NCBI GenBank assembly: GCA_030641085.1
Contig: DAOWIC010000234.1
Location: forward strand, 1-7,059
DNA: 7,059 nucleotides
Direction of reading: 5' to 3'
From: Calditrichota bacterium
Lineage (GTDB): Bacteria > Zixibacteria > MSB-5A5 > GN15 > FEB-12
Each line of letters starts with the position of its first letter. The stretch's first letter is position 1. Under the pieces are notes generated by a model. The model saw only the letters and a program-made list of their open reading frames with translations. It was not told the DNA's origin and searched no databases. Shown piece after piece: positions 1-6,418 of this stretch. The position numbers and the translations under genes are program-made.

Positions 1-1197
1 ATCGGCGTCCTGCTCTATCGCGCCCGACTCTCTCAGGTCCGACAGTTGCGGGCGCTTTTCTCCCCCGCGCTGTTCCACCATTCGCGACAACTGTGAGAGC
101 GCTATCACCGGCACCTCGATCTCTTTCGCCAGAGCCTTCAGGTTGCGCGAGATGACCGACATTTCCTGCTGCCGGTTTTCAATCCGTCCGGTCGCGGTCA
201 TCATCTGGATATAGTCGACGATTATCAGGTCCACACCATGCTGCGCTTTAAGCCGCCGCGCTTTGGCCCGCATCTCGAGCGAGGTCAGGGCGGCCGAATC
301 GTCGATAAATATCGGTGCCTCGGCCAGCACACCTCCCTTGACCGAAAGGTTCTGCCAATCCTGGTCGGACAGTTTCCTTGAGCGCAGCTTGTGCTGCGGA
401 ATTCCGGCCCGCCCACAGAGCATACGGAACGCCAGTTGTTCTTCGGACATCTCGATTGAAAAGATGCCCACGCCCCGCTTCTGGCTGCCGGCGGCGACAT
501 ACTCGGCTATATTCATCGCCAACGAGGTTTTGCCCATCGACGGCCGCCCGGCGATGACAATGAACTCACCCTTGTGCATGCCGTTGGTCAGTGTATCCAG
601 ATCAGTGAAACCGGTAGCGAGGCCGCTGAGACTGCTGTCGGAGGTCTGGAGATTCTCGATCTGTTCGTAGGTAGCGGGCATCAGGTCCTTGATATGGGTG
701 AATCCTTTGCGCAGGCGTCTCTCCGAGATATCGAAGATGTTCGCCTCGGCTCTGTCGAGCAGGTCGTCAACCGGCTGATCCAGATCATAACTGCTGCGGA
801 CAATCTCGTTGGAGGCCTGAATCAAACGCCGCAGGAGATACTTCTCCTGCACGATATCGGCGTGCGACTTGATATTCGCGGTCGTGGCCACGCTTTCAGC
901 CAGTTCGACCAGGTAAACGCGCCCGCCGATCGCCTCCAGTTTGCCGTTGGTTAACAGTTCGTTGGAAAGGGTGGTGATATCGCACGGTTCGTTGCGATTG
1001 TAGAGGGAAAGTATGGACCTGAATATGTGGCCGTGCTTCGGATAATAGAAGACTACCTCGCTATCGAAAATTTCAATCGTCTGGTTGAGCGCATCCTGGT
1101 CCTTGAGGATCGATCCCAGCACCGCCACCTCAGCATCAAGCGAATGTGGTGCCTGCAGACTTGAGGTCTCTTTATCTGATTGCGTTCGCCAGGCCAT
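1..1197 (-). CDS. dnaB: Replicative DNA helicase DnaB, C-terminus cut off by the window edge
   Basis: Hexameric 5'-3' helicase that unwinds DNA at the replication fork and contacts primase. Translating the minus strand from the ATG at 1197 gives 399 codons with no stop, so the gene continues beyond base 1; the family is usually about 440-470 residues, so roughly 50-70 are missing. Seen: an N-terminal DnaB domain (about residues 18-118, with LDAEVAVLGSIL near its start), a linker region, GLATGFTDLD (192-201), Walker A GRPSMGKT (217-224), the catalytic-glutamate motif SIEM (E249), Walker B LIIVDYIQ (D328), ALSQLSR (366-372) and SDLRESGAIEQDAD (386-399). The downstream KQR arginine-finger motif lies outside the window. 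GGAG at 1213-1210 overlaps the stop of the upstream glycosylase gene and sits 12 bases before the ATG, a slightly long spacing. The 15-base gap implies cotranscription. No intein interrupts Walker A. The identification is firm. Confidence 0.96.
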   Translation of the reverse strand, partial: MAWRTQSDKETSSLQAPHSLDAEVAVLGSILKDQDALNQTIEIFDSEVVFYYPKHGHIFRSILSLYNRNEPCDITTLSNELLTNGKLEAIGGRVYLVELAESVATTANIKSHADIVQEKYLLRRLIQASNEIVRSSYDLDQPVDDLLDRAEANIFDISERRLRKGFTHIKDLMPATYEQIENLQTSDSSLSGLATGFTDLDTLTNGMHKGEFIVIAGRPSMGKTSLAMNIAEYVAAGSQKRGVGIFSIEMSEEQLAFRMLCGRAGIPQHKLRSRKLSDQDWQNLSVKGGVLAEAPIFIDDSAALTSLEMRAKARRLKAQHGVDLIIVDYIQMMTATGRIENRQQEMSVISRNLKALAKEIEVPVIALSQLSRMVEQRGGEKRPQLSDLRESGAIEQDAD

Positions 1198-1212
1198 TTA
1201 TATCGGTAACTC

Positions 1213-1977
1213 CTATCTTAGGCTATCGTATTGCGCCCGGAGCAGTTGCATATCTTCCCAAGTGTCGCGCTTGTATGTCGGAAAACGCAGCAACGCGGCC
1301 GGGTGGTAGGTGACCAGCATCGGCACACCGTGGAAATCATGCCAGCGACCGCGCAGCTTGCCGAGCGGCGTAGTCGTTTTCAGCAGCTTCTGGGCAGCTA
1401 CCCGGCCGAGGGCGCAGAGCAGTTTCGGCTGGATCAGGTGTATCTGCTCCAGCAAATAGGGCAGGCACTTCTCTTCCTCTGCCGGAAGCGGGTCGCGGTT
1501 GCCCGGCGGGCGACACTTGAGAATGTTGGCGATGTAAATATCATCCCGTGTAAACTGGATGGCAGCCAGAATGCGATCAAGCAACTTCCCGGCGCGACCG
1601 ACAAACGGTTCGCCCAGGCGGTCCTCGTCGGCGCCGGGCGCCTCGCCGATAAACATCAGGTCGGCGTTGATATTGCCCGCGCCGTAGACAAACTTGTTGC
1701 GCGTAGCTCCCAGCGGGCAGAGCTGGCATTCGCATATCGCTCGACGGTGCGCCTCGACCGATTCGTACTGCACCGCCGCGGGACCGTGTGATTCGGAAGC
1801 AAATAGATCGGATTCACCGGCCGTTACAGGAGTTGCGATCGGCGCTGGCGGCGCGGCTGTCTTTTTCACATTCTTGCGATTGATAATTAGTTCCCCCACG
1901 CCCATCTCGACCTGGGCGACCATTGCGTGACGCAATAGCTGGTATATGTTCCCCGGTTTATCTTTCATTTTGCTCAC
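1213..1977 (-). CDS. Family 4 uracil-DNA glycosylase (Fe-S type) with N-terminal extension
   Basis: Removes uracil from DNA, the first step of base excision repair after cytosine deamination or dUTP misincorporation. The 254-residue protein shows the family 4 active-site motif GEAPGADED (111-119) and the C-terminal motif HPAALLR (225-231). Four cysteines fit the 4Fe-4S cluster pattern: C84-x2-C87 and C155-x15-C171, the latter within CRPPGNRDP. About 80 residues precede the catalytic domain: a probable helix (10-35) and a Pro/Ala/Ser-rich, likely disordered linker (about 40-70). Similar N-terminal helices are known in longer family members. The start is uncertain: GTG at 1977 has no clear Shine-Dalgarno, and ATG at 1968 (residue 4) has only a weak GTGAG before it. 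The gene begins 20 bases after coaBC and ends 15 bases before dnaB, so it is probably in the same transcript. The catalytic assignment is strong; the role of the extension is unknown. Confidence 0.93.
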   Translation of the reverse strand: MSKMKDKPGNIYQLLRHAMVAQVEMGVGELIINRKNVKKTAAPPAPIATPVTAGESDLFASESHGPAAVQYESVEAHRRAICECQLCPLGATRNKFVYGAGNINADLMFIGEAPGADEDRLGEPFVGRAGKLLDRILAAIQFTRDDIYIANILKCRPPGNRDPLPAEEEKCLPYLLEQIHLIQPKLLCALGRVAAQKLLKTTTPLGKLRGRWHDFHGVPMLVTYHPAALLRFPTYKRDTWEDMQLLRAQYDSLR

Positions 1978-1997
1978 ATTACGCGGAAGATTCTATA

Positions 1998-3200
1998 TTA
2001 CAACAGACGAGCTACATAATCAAGCAGTTTGCCACTTATGACCTTCTTCGTGGCAAGCGCTATGTAAACCGGTCGTTTGCCCGGCATCAAAACCGTTACG
2101 GCATTGGTGTCGTGGTCGAACCCGGTCTGTTCACCGGGGCTGTTGAGAACGATCATATCCAAGTTTTTCTCTTTCAGCTTCCTGCGGGCGTTGGCCAGAC
2201 CGTTCTCGGTCTCCAACGCAAAACCGATCACACGCTGATCATCACGCTTCAGTTTGCCAACCTCGCGCAGGATATCCACCGTAGGGCTCAGGTCCAGCTT
2301 GAGGGCGTCGGATGATTTTTTGATTTTCTGCCCCGCTCTGCTCACCGGCGCGTAATCGGCCGGCGCGGCGGCCATTATCAGGCAATCGCTTGTCTTGAAT
2401 TCCCGCTTGACCGCCCGGGCCATTTCGGCGGTGGATTCGACCGCAATCAACTTCACCCCCGGCGGCGGCTTGAGGCTGACCGGCCCTGATATCAGGGTCG
2501 TCTCGGCTCCGAGTGCCACGGCCGCCTCGGCCAGAGCGTAACCCATGCGGCCGGAGGAACGGTTGGTTATGAATCGGACCGGGTCGATCGGTTCGTGGGT
2601 CGCCCCGGCTGTAACCAGAAACCGTTTACCGGTCAGGACTTTTTTTTTTGGCTTGCGAGAGAAAAACGCCGTGATGGCGTCAAAGATGACATCCGGTTCG
2701 GCCATGCGACCGACCCCGTAATCATCGCACGCCATTTCGCCCTCGCCCGGATCGACAAACAGGTAACCAAGCTCTTTCAGGCGCTCAAAGTTGGCCTGCG
2801 TGATCGGGTTGGCCCACATGTGGACATTCATGGCGGGGGCGATCATCACCGGCCCGGCGGCGGCGCAGATAACCGTGGTCAGCAAATCATCACAGATGCC
2901 GTTGGCGACCTTGCCCAGAAGGTTAGCCGTGGCGGGAGCGATTACATGAAGATCAGGCGATTCGGCCAGGTCAATATGACGGGTCGAAACGTACTCGCCG
3001 TCGGGAAACATTTCGATTGCGACCGGGTTGTCCGAGACTGTCTCCAGTGTCAGTGGTGTAATGAACTTGGTGGCCGCCTCGGTCATAATAACTACCACCT
3101 CAGCCTCGGCTTTGCGCAGAGCGCGCACCAGGTACGGCACCTTGTAGCAGGCGATACCGCCGGTCAGACCGACGGCGATTTTTTTGCCTTTTAATGACAT
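1998..3200 (-). CDS. coaBC: Bifunctional phosphopantothenoylcysteine decarboxylase / phosphopantothenate-cysteine ligase
   Basis: Catalyses two consecutive steps of coenzyme A synthesis: CTP-dependent coupling of cysteine to 4'-phosphopantothenate (CoaB) and FMN-dependent decarboxylation to 4'-phosphopantetheine (CoaC). The 400 residues match the usual length. The CoaC half (about 1-180) has GLTGGIACYK (11-20), the catalytic His in RHIDLA (H75), APATANLLGKVANG, PAMNVHMW (N125) and the flap cysteine in ACDDYGVGRM (C158). The CoaB half (about 190-400) has LVTAGATHEPIDPVRFITN (195-213), SSGRMG, AAAPADY (277-283), the conserved KIKK (292-295) and FALETEN (327-333). The two halves are joined by a lysine stretch (K185-K187) encoded by a run of ten A. 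The ATG at 3200 lies 6 bases after the upstream stop and has no visible Shine-Dalgarno, so translation is probably coupled to the Smg-family gene. No key residue is missing. Confidence 0.97.
   Translation of the reverse strand: MSLKGKKIAVGLTGGIACYKVPYLVRALRKAEAEVVVIMTEAATKFITPLTLETVSDNPVAIEMFPDGEYVSTRHIDLAESPDLHVIAPATANLLGKVANGICDDLLTTVICAAAGPVMIAPAMNVHMWANPITQANFERLKELGYLFVDPGEGEMACDDYGVGRMAEPDVIFDAITAFFSRKPKKKVLTGKRFLVTAGATHEPIDPVRFITNRSSGRMGYALAEAAVALGAETTLISGPVSLKPPPGVKLIAVESTAEMARAVKREFKTSDCLIMAAAPADYAPVSRAGQKIKKSSDALKLDLSPTVDILREVGKLKRDDQRVIGFALETENGLANARRKLKEKNLDMIVLNSPGEQTGFDHDTNAVTVLMPGKRPVYIALATKKVISGKLLDYVARLL
2640..2649 (-). repeat. A10 homopolymer at the CoaC/CoaB domain junction
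   Basis: The + strand reads ten consecutive T, so the coaBC coding strand has ten A spanning the end of the P184 codon and K185-K187. An extra A leads to TAA at 2628-2626 (tail ...KKKSPDR); a lost A leads to TGA at 2635-2633 (tail ...KKKS). Either way the product would stop just after the CoaC domain, at about 188-191 residues. The run itself is directly seen; slippage is inference. A homopolymer-length sequencing error is unlikely to explain the run, because the frame is intact across it. Confidence 0.8.
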
Positions 3201-3206
3201 GGGAAA

Positions 3207-3680
3207 TCAGTTGACCATTCGCGACTGGTCGTTTTTGGTATCAAAAAACGGCAGGCTGTCGAAATCCTCTATATCCTCAAATACAATCGAGGAGGCAATC
3301 AACTTGATCTGATCAAGAGCAATCATTTCCGATTCAAAAATGGCGGCCCGTTCGAGGATAAACTCCAACTGCTCGTCATTGATAAGCGACATATTGAGCA
3401 ACTTGATCAAAAAACCGTAAGCATCGGAACTGATACGAAACCGCTCAGACGAGGTCAGAATACGGTTCGAGTGGTGTTGGGAAGGGAAACTCGAAAAATA
3501 CTGCTCGGGCGTGTCGTCGAAGCGCTCCAGAAACCAGCTATAGGCGGTGGTTATTTCGTACTCCGAGTAACCCATGTTCTTCAGAGCCGATGAAAGGTCC
3601 TCCCCACTGGATTGGTGACCCTGATGCTGTCGCATAAAATCCATGAGGAATACGACAATCTCTAAGATTCTATTTCTCAC
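3207..3680 (-). CDS. Smg/DUF494-family protein of unknown function
   Basis: A 157-residue protein resembling E. coli Smg (DUF494), with the same length and layout as I recall that protein. The best-conserved block is RILTSSERFRISSDAYGFL (73-91), followed by a helix-rich stretch with LINDEQLEFILERA and ALDQIKLIASSIVFE. The C-terminal tail is acidic and aromatic (FEDIEDFDSLPFFD). It is predicted to be soluble and mostly helical, with no signal peptide or membrane segment. The family has no established biochemical role; E. coli smg lies by dprA and topA. The start is GTG at 3680, supported by AGAGGAAG at 3692-3685 with good spacing. It is the first gene of the probable smg-coaBC-udg-dnaB transcript, and its TGA lies 6 bases before the coaBC ATG. 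Family membership is fairly sure; function is not. Confidence 0.85.
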   Translation of the reverse strand: MRNRILEIVVFLMDFMRQHQGHQSSGEDLSSALKNMGYSEYEITTAYSWFLERFDDTPEQYFSSFPSQHHSNRILTSSERFRISSDAYGFLIKLLNMSLINDEQLEFILERAAIFESEMIALDQIKLIASSIVFEDIEDFDSLPFFDTKNDQSRMVN

Positions 3681-3710
3681 CTTACTTCCTCTACAGCTTT
3701 ACGCTTACAG

Positions 3711-3739
3711 AAGATAAACGCTGTTATTGTTCTAAGCAA
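3711..3739 (-). promoter_or_regulatory. Possible sigma-70-type promoter of the smg-coaBC-udg-dnaB operon
   Basis: On the minus strand TTGCTT (3739-3734) is followed after exactly 17 bases by TATCTT (3716-3711). They match the -35 and -10 consensus in 3 and 4 of 6 positions. Transcription would start near 3704 and leave a leader of about 24 bases carrying AGAGGAAG before the GTG at 3680. The surrounding A/T enrichment supports it; the consensus match is only moderate. Confidence 0.4.
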
Positions 3740-3762
3740 GTGTTGTTTGAAAAAAGGTCGAA

Positions 3763-3792
3763 AATCAGGGTAGTTCGGCCCAATCGGGTAGT
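3763..3792. repeat. Near-direct repeat upstream of the Smg-family promoter
   Basis: AATCaGGGTAGT (3763-3774) and AATCGGGTAGT (3782-3792) repeat with an 18-base step between the GGGTAGT cores, lying about 25-55 bases upstream of the candidate -35. Two near-tandem copies could be an operator, but the motif is short, matches no site I know and could be chance. Confidence 0.35.
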
Positions 3793-3882
3793 CGAATCGC
3801 CTGAGGCGGACGCCAATTGTGACCGACAAAAACGACTGAGACCTGGACTACCTCGGCCAGTTTGACAGACAGCAACGCAAGA

Positions 3883-3914
3883 AGCCGCCGACCGTTACTC
3901 GACGGCCGGCGGCT
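3883..3914 (-). terminator. GC-rich hairpin after purH, possible terminator
   Basis: Arms AGCCGCCGACCGT (3883-3895) and ACGGCCGGCGGCT (3902-3914) pair over 13 positions with one mismatch around a 6-base loop. On the purH transcript the hairpin begins 28 bases after the stop codon. It is followed by TCTTGCGTTGCTGTC, which is T-rich but is not a true U-run. It may be a weak intrinsic terminator, a 3'-end stabilising stem or a Rho-assisted end. Confidence 0.55.
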
Positions 3915-3942
3915 CTGTATTTCGAATCGGCGATTGGCGAGA

Positions 3943-5514
3943 TCAGTGCCGGAAATGCCTCACCCCGGTAAAGACCATGGCGGCTCCGGCTTTGTCGGCC
4001 GCCTCGATTGCCTGCTCGTCACCCTTGGAGCCACCCGGCTGAATGATCGCCGTCACACCGGCGTCGGTGGCTACCTCGACCCCATCCGCCATCGGGAAAA
4101 AGGCATCGGATGCCATCACCGCCCCTTTGGCACGCTCGCCGGCCCGCTTGACCGCCATAAACCCGGAGTCGACCCGCGAGGTCTGCCCCATGCCGACACC
4201 GACCGTGGCGCCATCTTTAGCCAGGACAATCGCATTGGAGCGGGTATGTTTGACTATCTTCCAGCCGAACATAAGCGCCTCCAATTCCTCATCGGTTGGG
4301 GCGCGTTTGGTGACTACCTTCAACTCGGAAGTATCTATCAGCCGATCGTCGGCAGTCTGCACCAGCGTGCCTCCCCGGATATACCGAAAATAGACCTCGT
4401 CCATCGGTCTCCCGGTCAGGATATCCGACAGAGCCAGCAGGCGACGTGCCTTTTTCTTTTTCAGCAGCTTGAACGCCTCTTCATCGAACGACGGCGCCAG
4501 GATGCATTCCACAAACGGCGTATCGTGCAGCAGGCGCGCGCACTCCATGTCAACATTGCGGTTGAGGCCGATAATCGAGCCGAAGGCCGACAGCGGATCG
4601 CTCTCGTACGCCCGCTGATAGGCCTGGGCGAGAGTCGCACCGACTGCCGCGCCGCACGGGTTGGCGTGCTTGACGACACAGGCAAACGGTTCGCTGAAAT
4701 CAAGGACCATCTCAAGAGTCGCGTCCAGATCACCGTAATTGTTAAACGACAGCTCCTTGCCGGAAAACTGCCGCGCTTTCATTAGCGACGGTCCGGCAAA
4801 ACCATCCTGCGCGTAGACGGCGGCCTGCTGGTGGGGGTTTTCACCGTAGCGCAAATCGATCCGCCCGGAGAAAGTCGGCTTCAGTTGCGATGGGAAACCC
4901 TCTTCTATCTCCGGTTTGCCGTGCGCGAAGTAACCGGCAATAGCCGCCTCGTATTGTGCCGACAACTGGAAAACGCGTGCGGCGCAATGACGCCGGAGCT
5001 CAAGCGTGGTTTCACCGCCGTTAGCTTCCATCTGGCTGATCAGCGTGCTGTAGTCGGACGGATCGACCACGACCGTCACAAAGCGGTGATTCTTGGCCGC
5101 GGCACGAATCATCGACGGCCCGCCAATATCGATATTCTCGATAATATCGTCATCGGTGGAGTCGTCACGGGCAACTGTCTGCTCAAACGGGTAGAGGTTG
5201 GTAACCACCAGGTCAATCGGCCGATAGTCGGACTGCACCAGTTGGTCCATATCCTGATCGTTGTCGCGGCGGCAGAGAATCCCGGCATGGATCTTCGGAT
5301 GCAGGGTTTTGACCCGCCCGCCCATTATTTCCGGAGCGCCGGTAAAAGTCGAGACCGATATAACCTGCAGCCCGGCCTCCTTGAGCACTTTCAGCGTGCC
5401 GCCGGTAGAGATCAGTTCGACCCCCATCGCCTCCAGCTTTATCGCCAGTTCGACGACACCCGCCTTGTCGGAAACCGAGATGAGCGCTTTTTTGATCTTT
5501 ATCATTTCTTCCAT
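3943..5514 (-). CDS. purH: Bifunctional AICAR transformylase / IMP cyclohydrolase
   Basis: Performs the last two steps of de novo purine synthesis: formylation of AICAR with 10-formyl-tetrahydrofolate, then ring closure of FAICAR to IMP. The 523 residues are a full-length family member. The N-terminal MGS-like cyclohydrolase domain (about 5-150) has ALISVSDKAG (10-19), STGGT (36-40), GGRVKTLHPKIHAGIL (65-80) and NLYPF (106-110). The transformylase domain has DLRYGENPHQQ (220-230), the catalytic Lys-His pair in VKHANPCG (K282, H283), SDAFFPM (469-475) and the terminal IQPGGSKGD and AMVFTGVRHFRH motifs. The start at 5514 lies 4 bases after the purC stop. ATG at 5505 (residue 4) is an alternative, preceded by GGAAGA. 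The tight spacing indicates one transcript with purC and purN. No anomalies were seen. Confidence 0.97.
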   Translation of the reverse strand: MEEMIKIKKALISVSDKAGVVELAIKLEAMGVELISTGGTLKVLKEAGLQVISVSTFTGAPEIMGGRVKTLHPKIHAGILCRRDNDQDMDQLVQSDYRPIDLVVTNLYPFEQTVARDDSTDDDIIENIDIGGPSMIRAAAKNHRFVTVVVDPSDYSTLISQMEANGGETTLELRRHCAARVFQLSAQYEAAIAGYFAHGKPEIEEGFPSQLKPTFSGRIDLRYGENPHQQAAVYAQDGFAGPSLMKARQFSGKELSFNNYGDLDATLEMVLDFSEPFACVVKHANPCGAAVGATLAQAYQRAYESDPLSAFGSIIGLNRNVDMECARLLHDTPFVECILAPSFDEEAFKLLKKKKARRLLALSDILTGRPMDEVYFRYIRGGTLVQTADDRLIDTSELKVVTKRAPTDEELEALMFGWKIVKHTRSNAIVLAKDGATVGVGMGQTSRVDSGFMAVKRAGERAKGAVMASDAFFPMADGVEVATDAGVTAIIQPGGSKGDEQAIEAADKAGAAMVFTGVRHFRH

Positions 5515-5518
5515 AGCA

Positions 5519-6412
5519 TCATTTGCCTGTTAGAAGTTGCTGGACTTTCAGGTATCGCTCGCTCGATTCCTTGACAACCGCCTCGGGAAGTTCCGGCGCA
5601 GGCGGACGCTTGTTCCAGTCGAGCTTGTCAAGGTAATCGCGGATCGGTTGTTTATCGAACGACGGCTGCCCCCGGCCTGCTTTGTATAGATCCACCGGCC
5701 AGAAGCGACTGGAATCCGGCGAGAGGACTTCATCAATCAAAATAAAGCGACCATCCTTGAAGCCGAACTCGAATTTTGTGTCGGCGATTATGATCCCTTT
5801 GGTGAGCGCATAATCGCCTGCCGTCTTGTAGATCGCCAGTGACTTTTCCGAACAGAGGGCGGCGGTTTCGGCGCCGATGAGTTTGACCAATTGGTCATAG
5901 CTGATATTTTCGTCATGCCCGGCGTCGTTTTTGGTCGAGGGCGTGAAGATCGGCTCCGGCAGCTTTTGCGATTCCTGCAGATCGGCCGGAAAGTCAAATC
6001 CATGCACGCTGTTGGAACCGGCTTTGCGGGTCGCCTTAAGCTCCCGCCACATGGTGCCCGAGATATAACCACGGACGATACACTCGCAATCGACCCTCTC
6101 CGCCTTGAATACGATCATCGAGCGGCCGTCGAGCATTTCGCGATACTTGTGCAGCGGCTCTGGATATTCGTCGACATTGGCCGTCACCAGATGGTTTTCG
6201 GTCACATCCTTGAGCAGATCGAACCAGAAGAGCGACATCGCCGTCAGCACCTTGCCCTTGCCCGGGATCGGATCGGGCAGCACCCAGTCAAAAGCGGAGA
6301 TGCGGTCGGTGGCGACAATCAGCAGTTTGTCTTTGAGGTCGTAGACATCGCGCACCTTACCGCGTGCAAAGAGTTTGATATCGGGCATTTCCGTCCGCAT
6401 CAGGGTATCCAT
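5519..6412 (-). CDS. purC: Phosphoribosylaminoimidazole-succinocarboxamide (SAICAR) synthetase
   Basis: ATP-dependent ligase that joins aspartate to CAIR to form SAICAR in purine synthesis. At 297 residues it is the longer form of the family rather than the compact form of about 240 residues. Motifs: RGKVRDVYDL (17-26, nucleotide-binding loop), ATDRISAFD (34-42), ECIVRGYISGT (110-120, family signature), EPIFTPSTKNDAGHDENIS (153-171), IIADTKFEFG (208-217), IDEVLSPDSSRFW (226-238) and the C-terminal PSFDKQPIRD (250-259). The start at 6412 is 6 bases after purN and has a good TGGAG at the end of purN, about 10 bases upstream; Met5 and Met9 are less likely starts. It lies between purN and purH in a compact operon. 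The assignment is firm. Confidence 0.97.
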   Translation of the reverse strand: MDTLMRTEMPDIKLFARGKVRDVYDLKDKLLIVATDRISAFDWVLPDPIPGKGKVLTAMSLFWFDLLKDVTENHLVTANVDEYPEPLHKYREMLDGRSMIVFKAERVDCECIVRGYISGTMWRELKATRKAGSNSVHGFDFPADLQESQKLPEPIFTPSTKNDAGHDENISYDQLVKLIGAETAALCSEKSLAIYKTAGDYALTKGIIIADTKFEFGFKDGRFILIDEVLSPDSSRFWPVDLYKAGRGQPSFDKQPIRDYLDKLDWNKRPPAPELPEAVVKESSERYLKVQQLLTGK

Positions 6413-6418
6413 TATGGT

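Larger units (their letters stand above)
3681..3942. other. Intergenic gap between purH and the Smg-family gene
   Basis: This is the only sizeable noncoding stretch. From right to left it holds a GC-rich hairpin just after purH, a mixed-composition middle with a short near-direct repeat, and an A/T-richer part with a probable promoter and Shine-Dalgarno for the Smg-family gene. I see no convincing small gene, tRNA or riboswitch in it. A + strand frame starting at 3862 runs into the antisense of purH and is not convincing. Confidence 0.7.

Noticed and set aside
520..550. Possible intein insertion at the DnaB Walker A motif, a common intein site
   Set aside because: The motif GRPSMGKT is uninterrupted, with normal spacing to the following motifs.
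263..954. Short frames on both strands within dnaB (including 285-500 minus and 574-954 plus)
   Set aside because: The whole interval is covered by the continuous DnaB frame with its Walker motifs; these are out-of-frame shadows.
1231..1791. + strand open frame of 186 codons opposite the glycosylase gene
   Set aside because: It is a shadow of a gene with complete catalytic and Fe-S motifs on the minus strand.
2595..3194. + strand open frame of 199 codons opposite coaBC
   Set aside because: It mirrors coaBC codons and has no recognisable domain; the CoaC motifs on the other strand are unambiguous.
4440..4470. A-rich stretch in purH (LLKKKKARR) as a possible programmed frameshift site
   Set aside because: The codons are AAA AAG AAA AAG preceded by G, so the slippery heptamer is not in the required frame, and no longest A run exceeds five.
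3862..4785. Long + strand open frame of 307 codons opposite purH
   Set aside because: It is fully antisense to the well-conserved purH, is rich in Arg, His and Gly as GC-rich shadow frames are, and has no recognisable domain or Shine-Dalgarno.
4831..5574. Long + strand open frame of 247 codons opposite the purH start and purC end
   Set aside because: It is antisense to conserved purH and purC sequence and shows no family motif; it is explained by the codon bias of the real genes.
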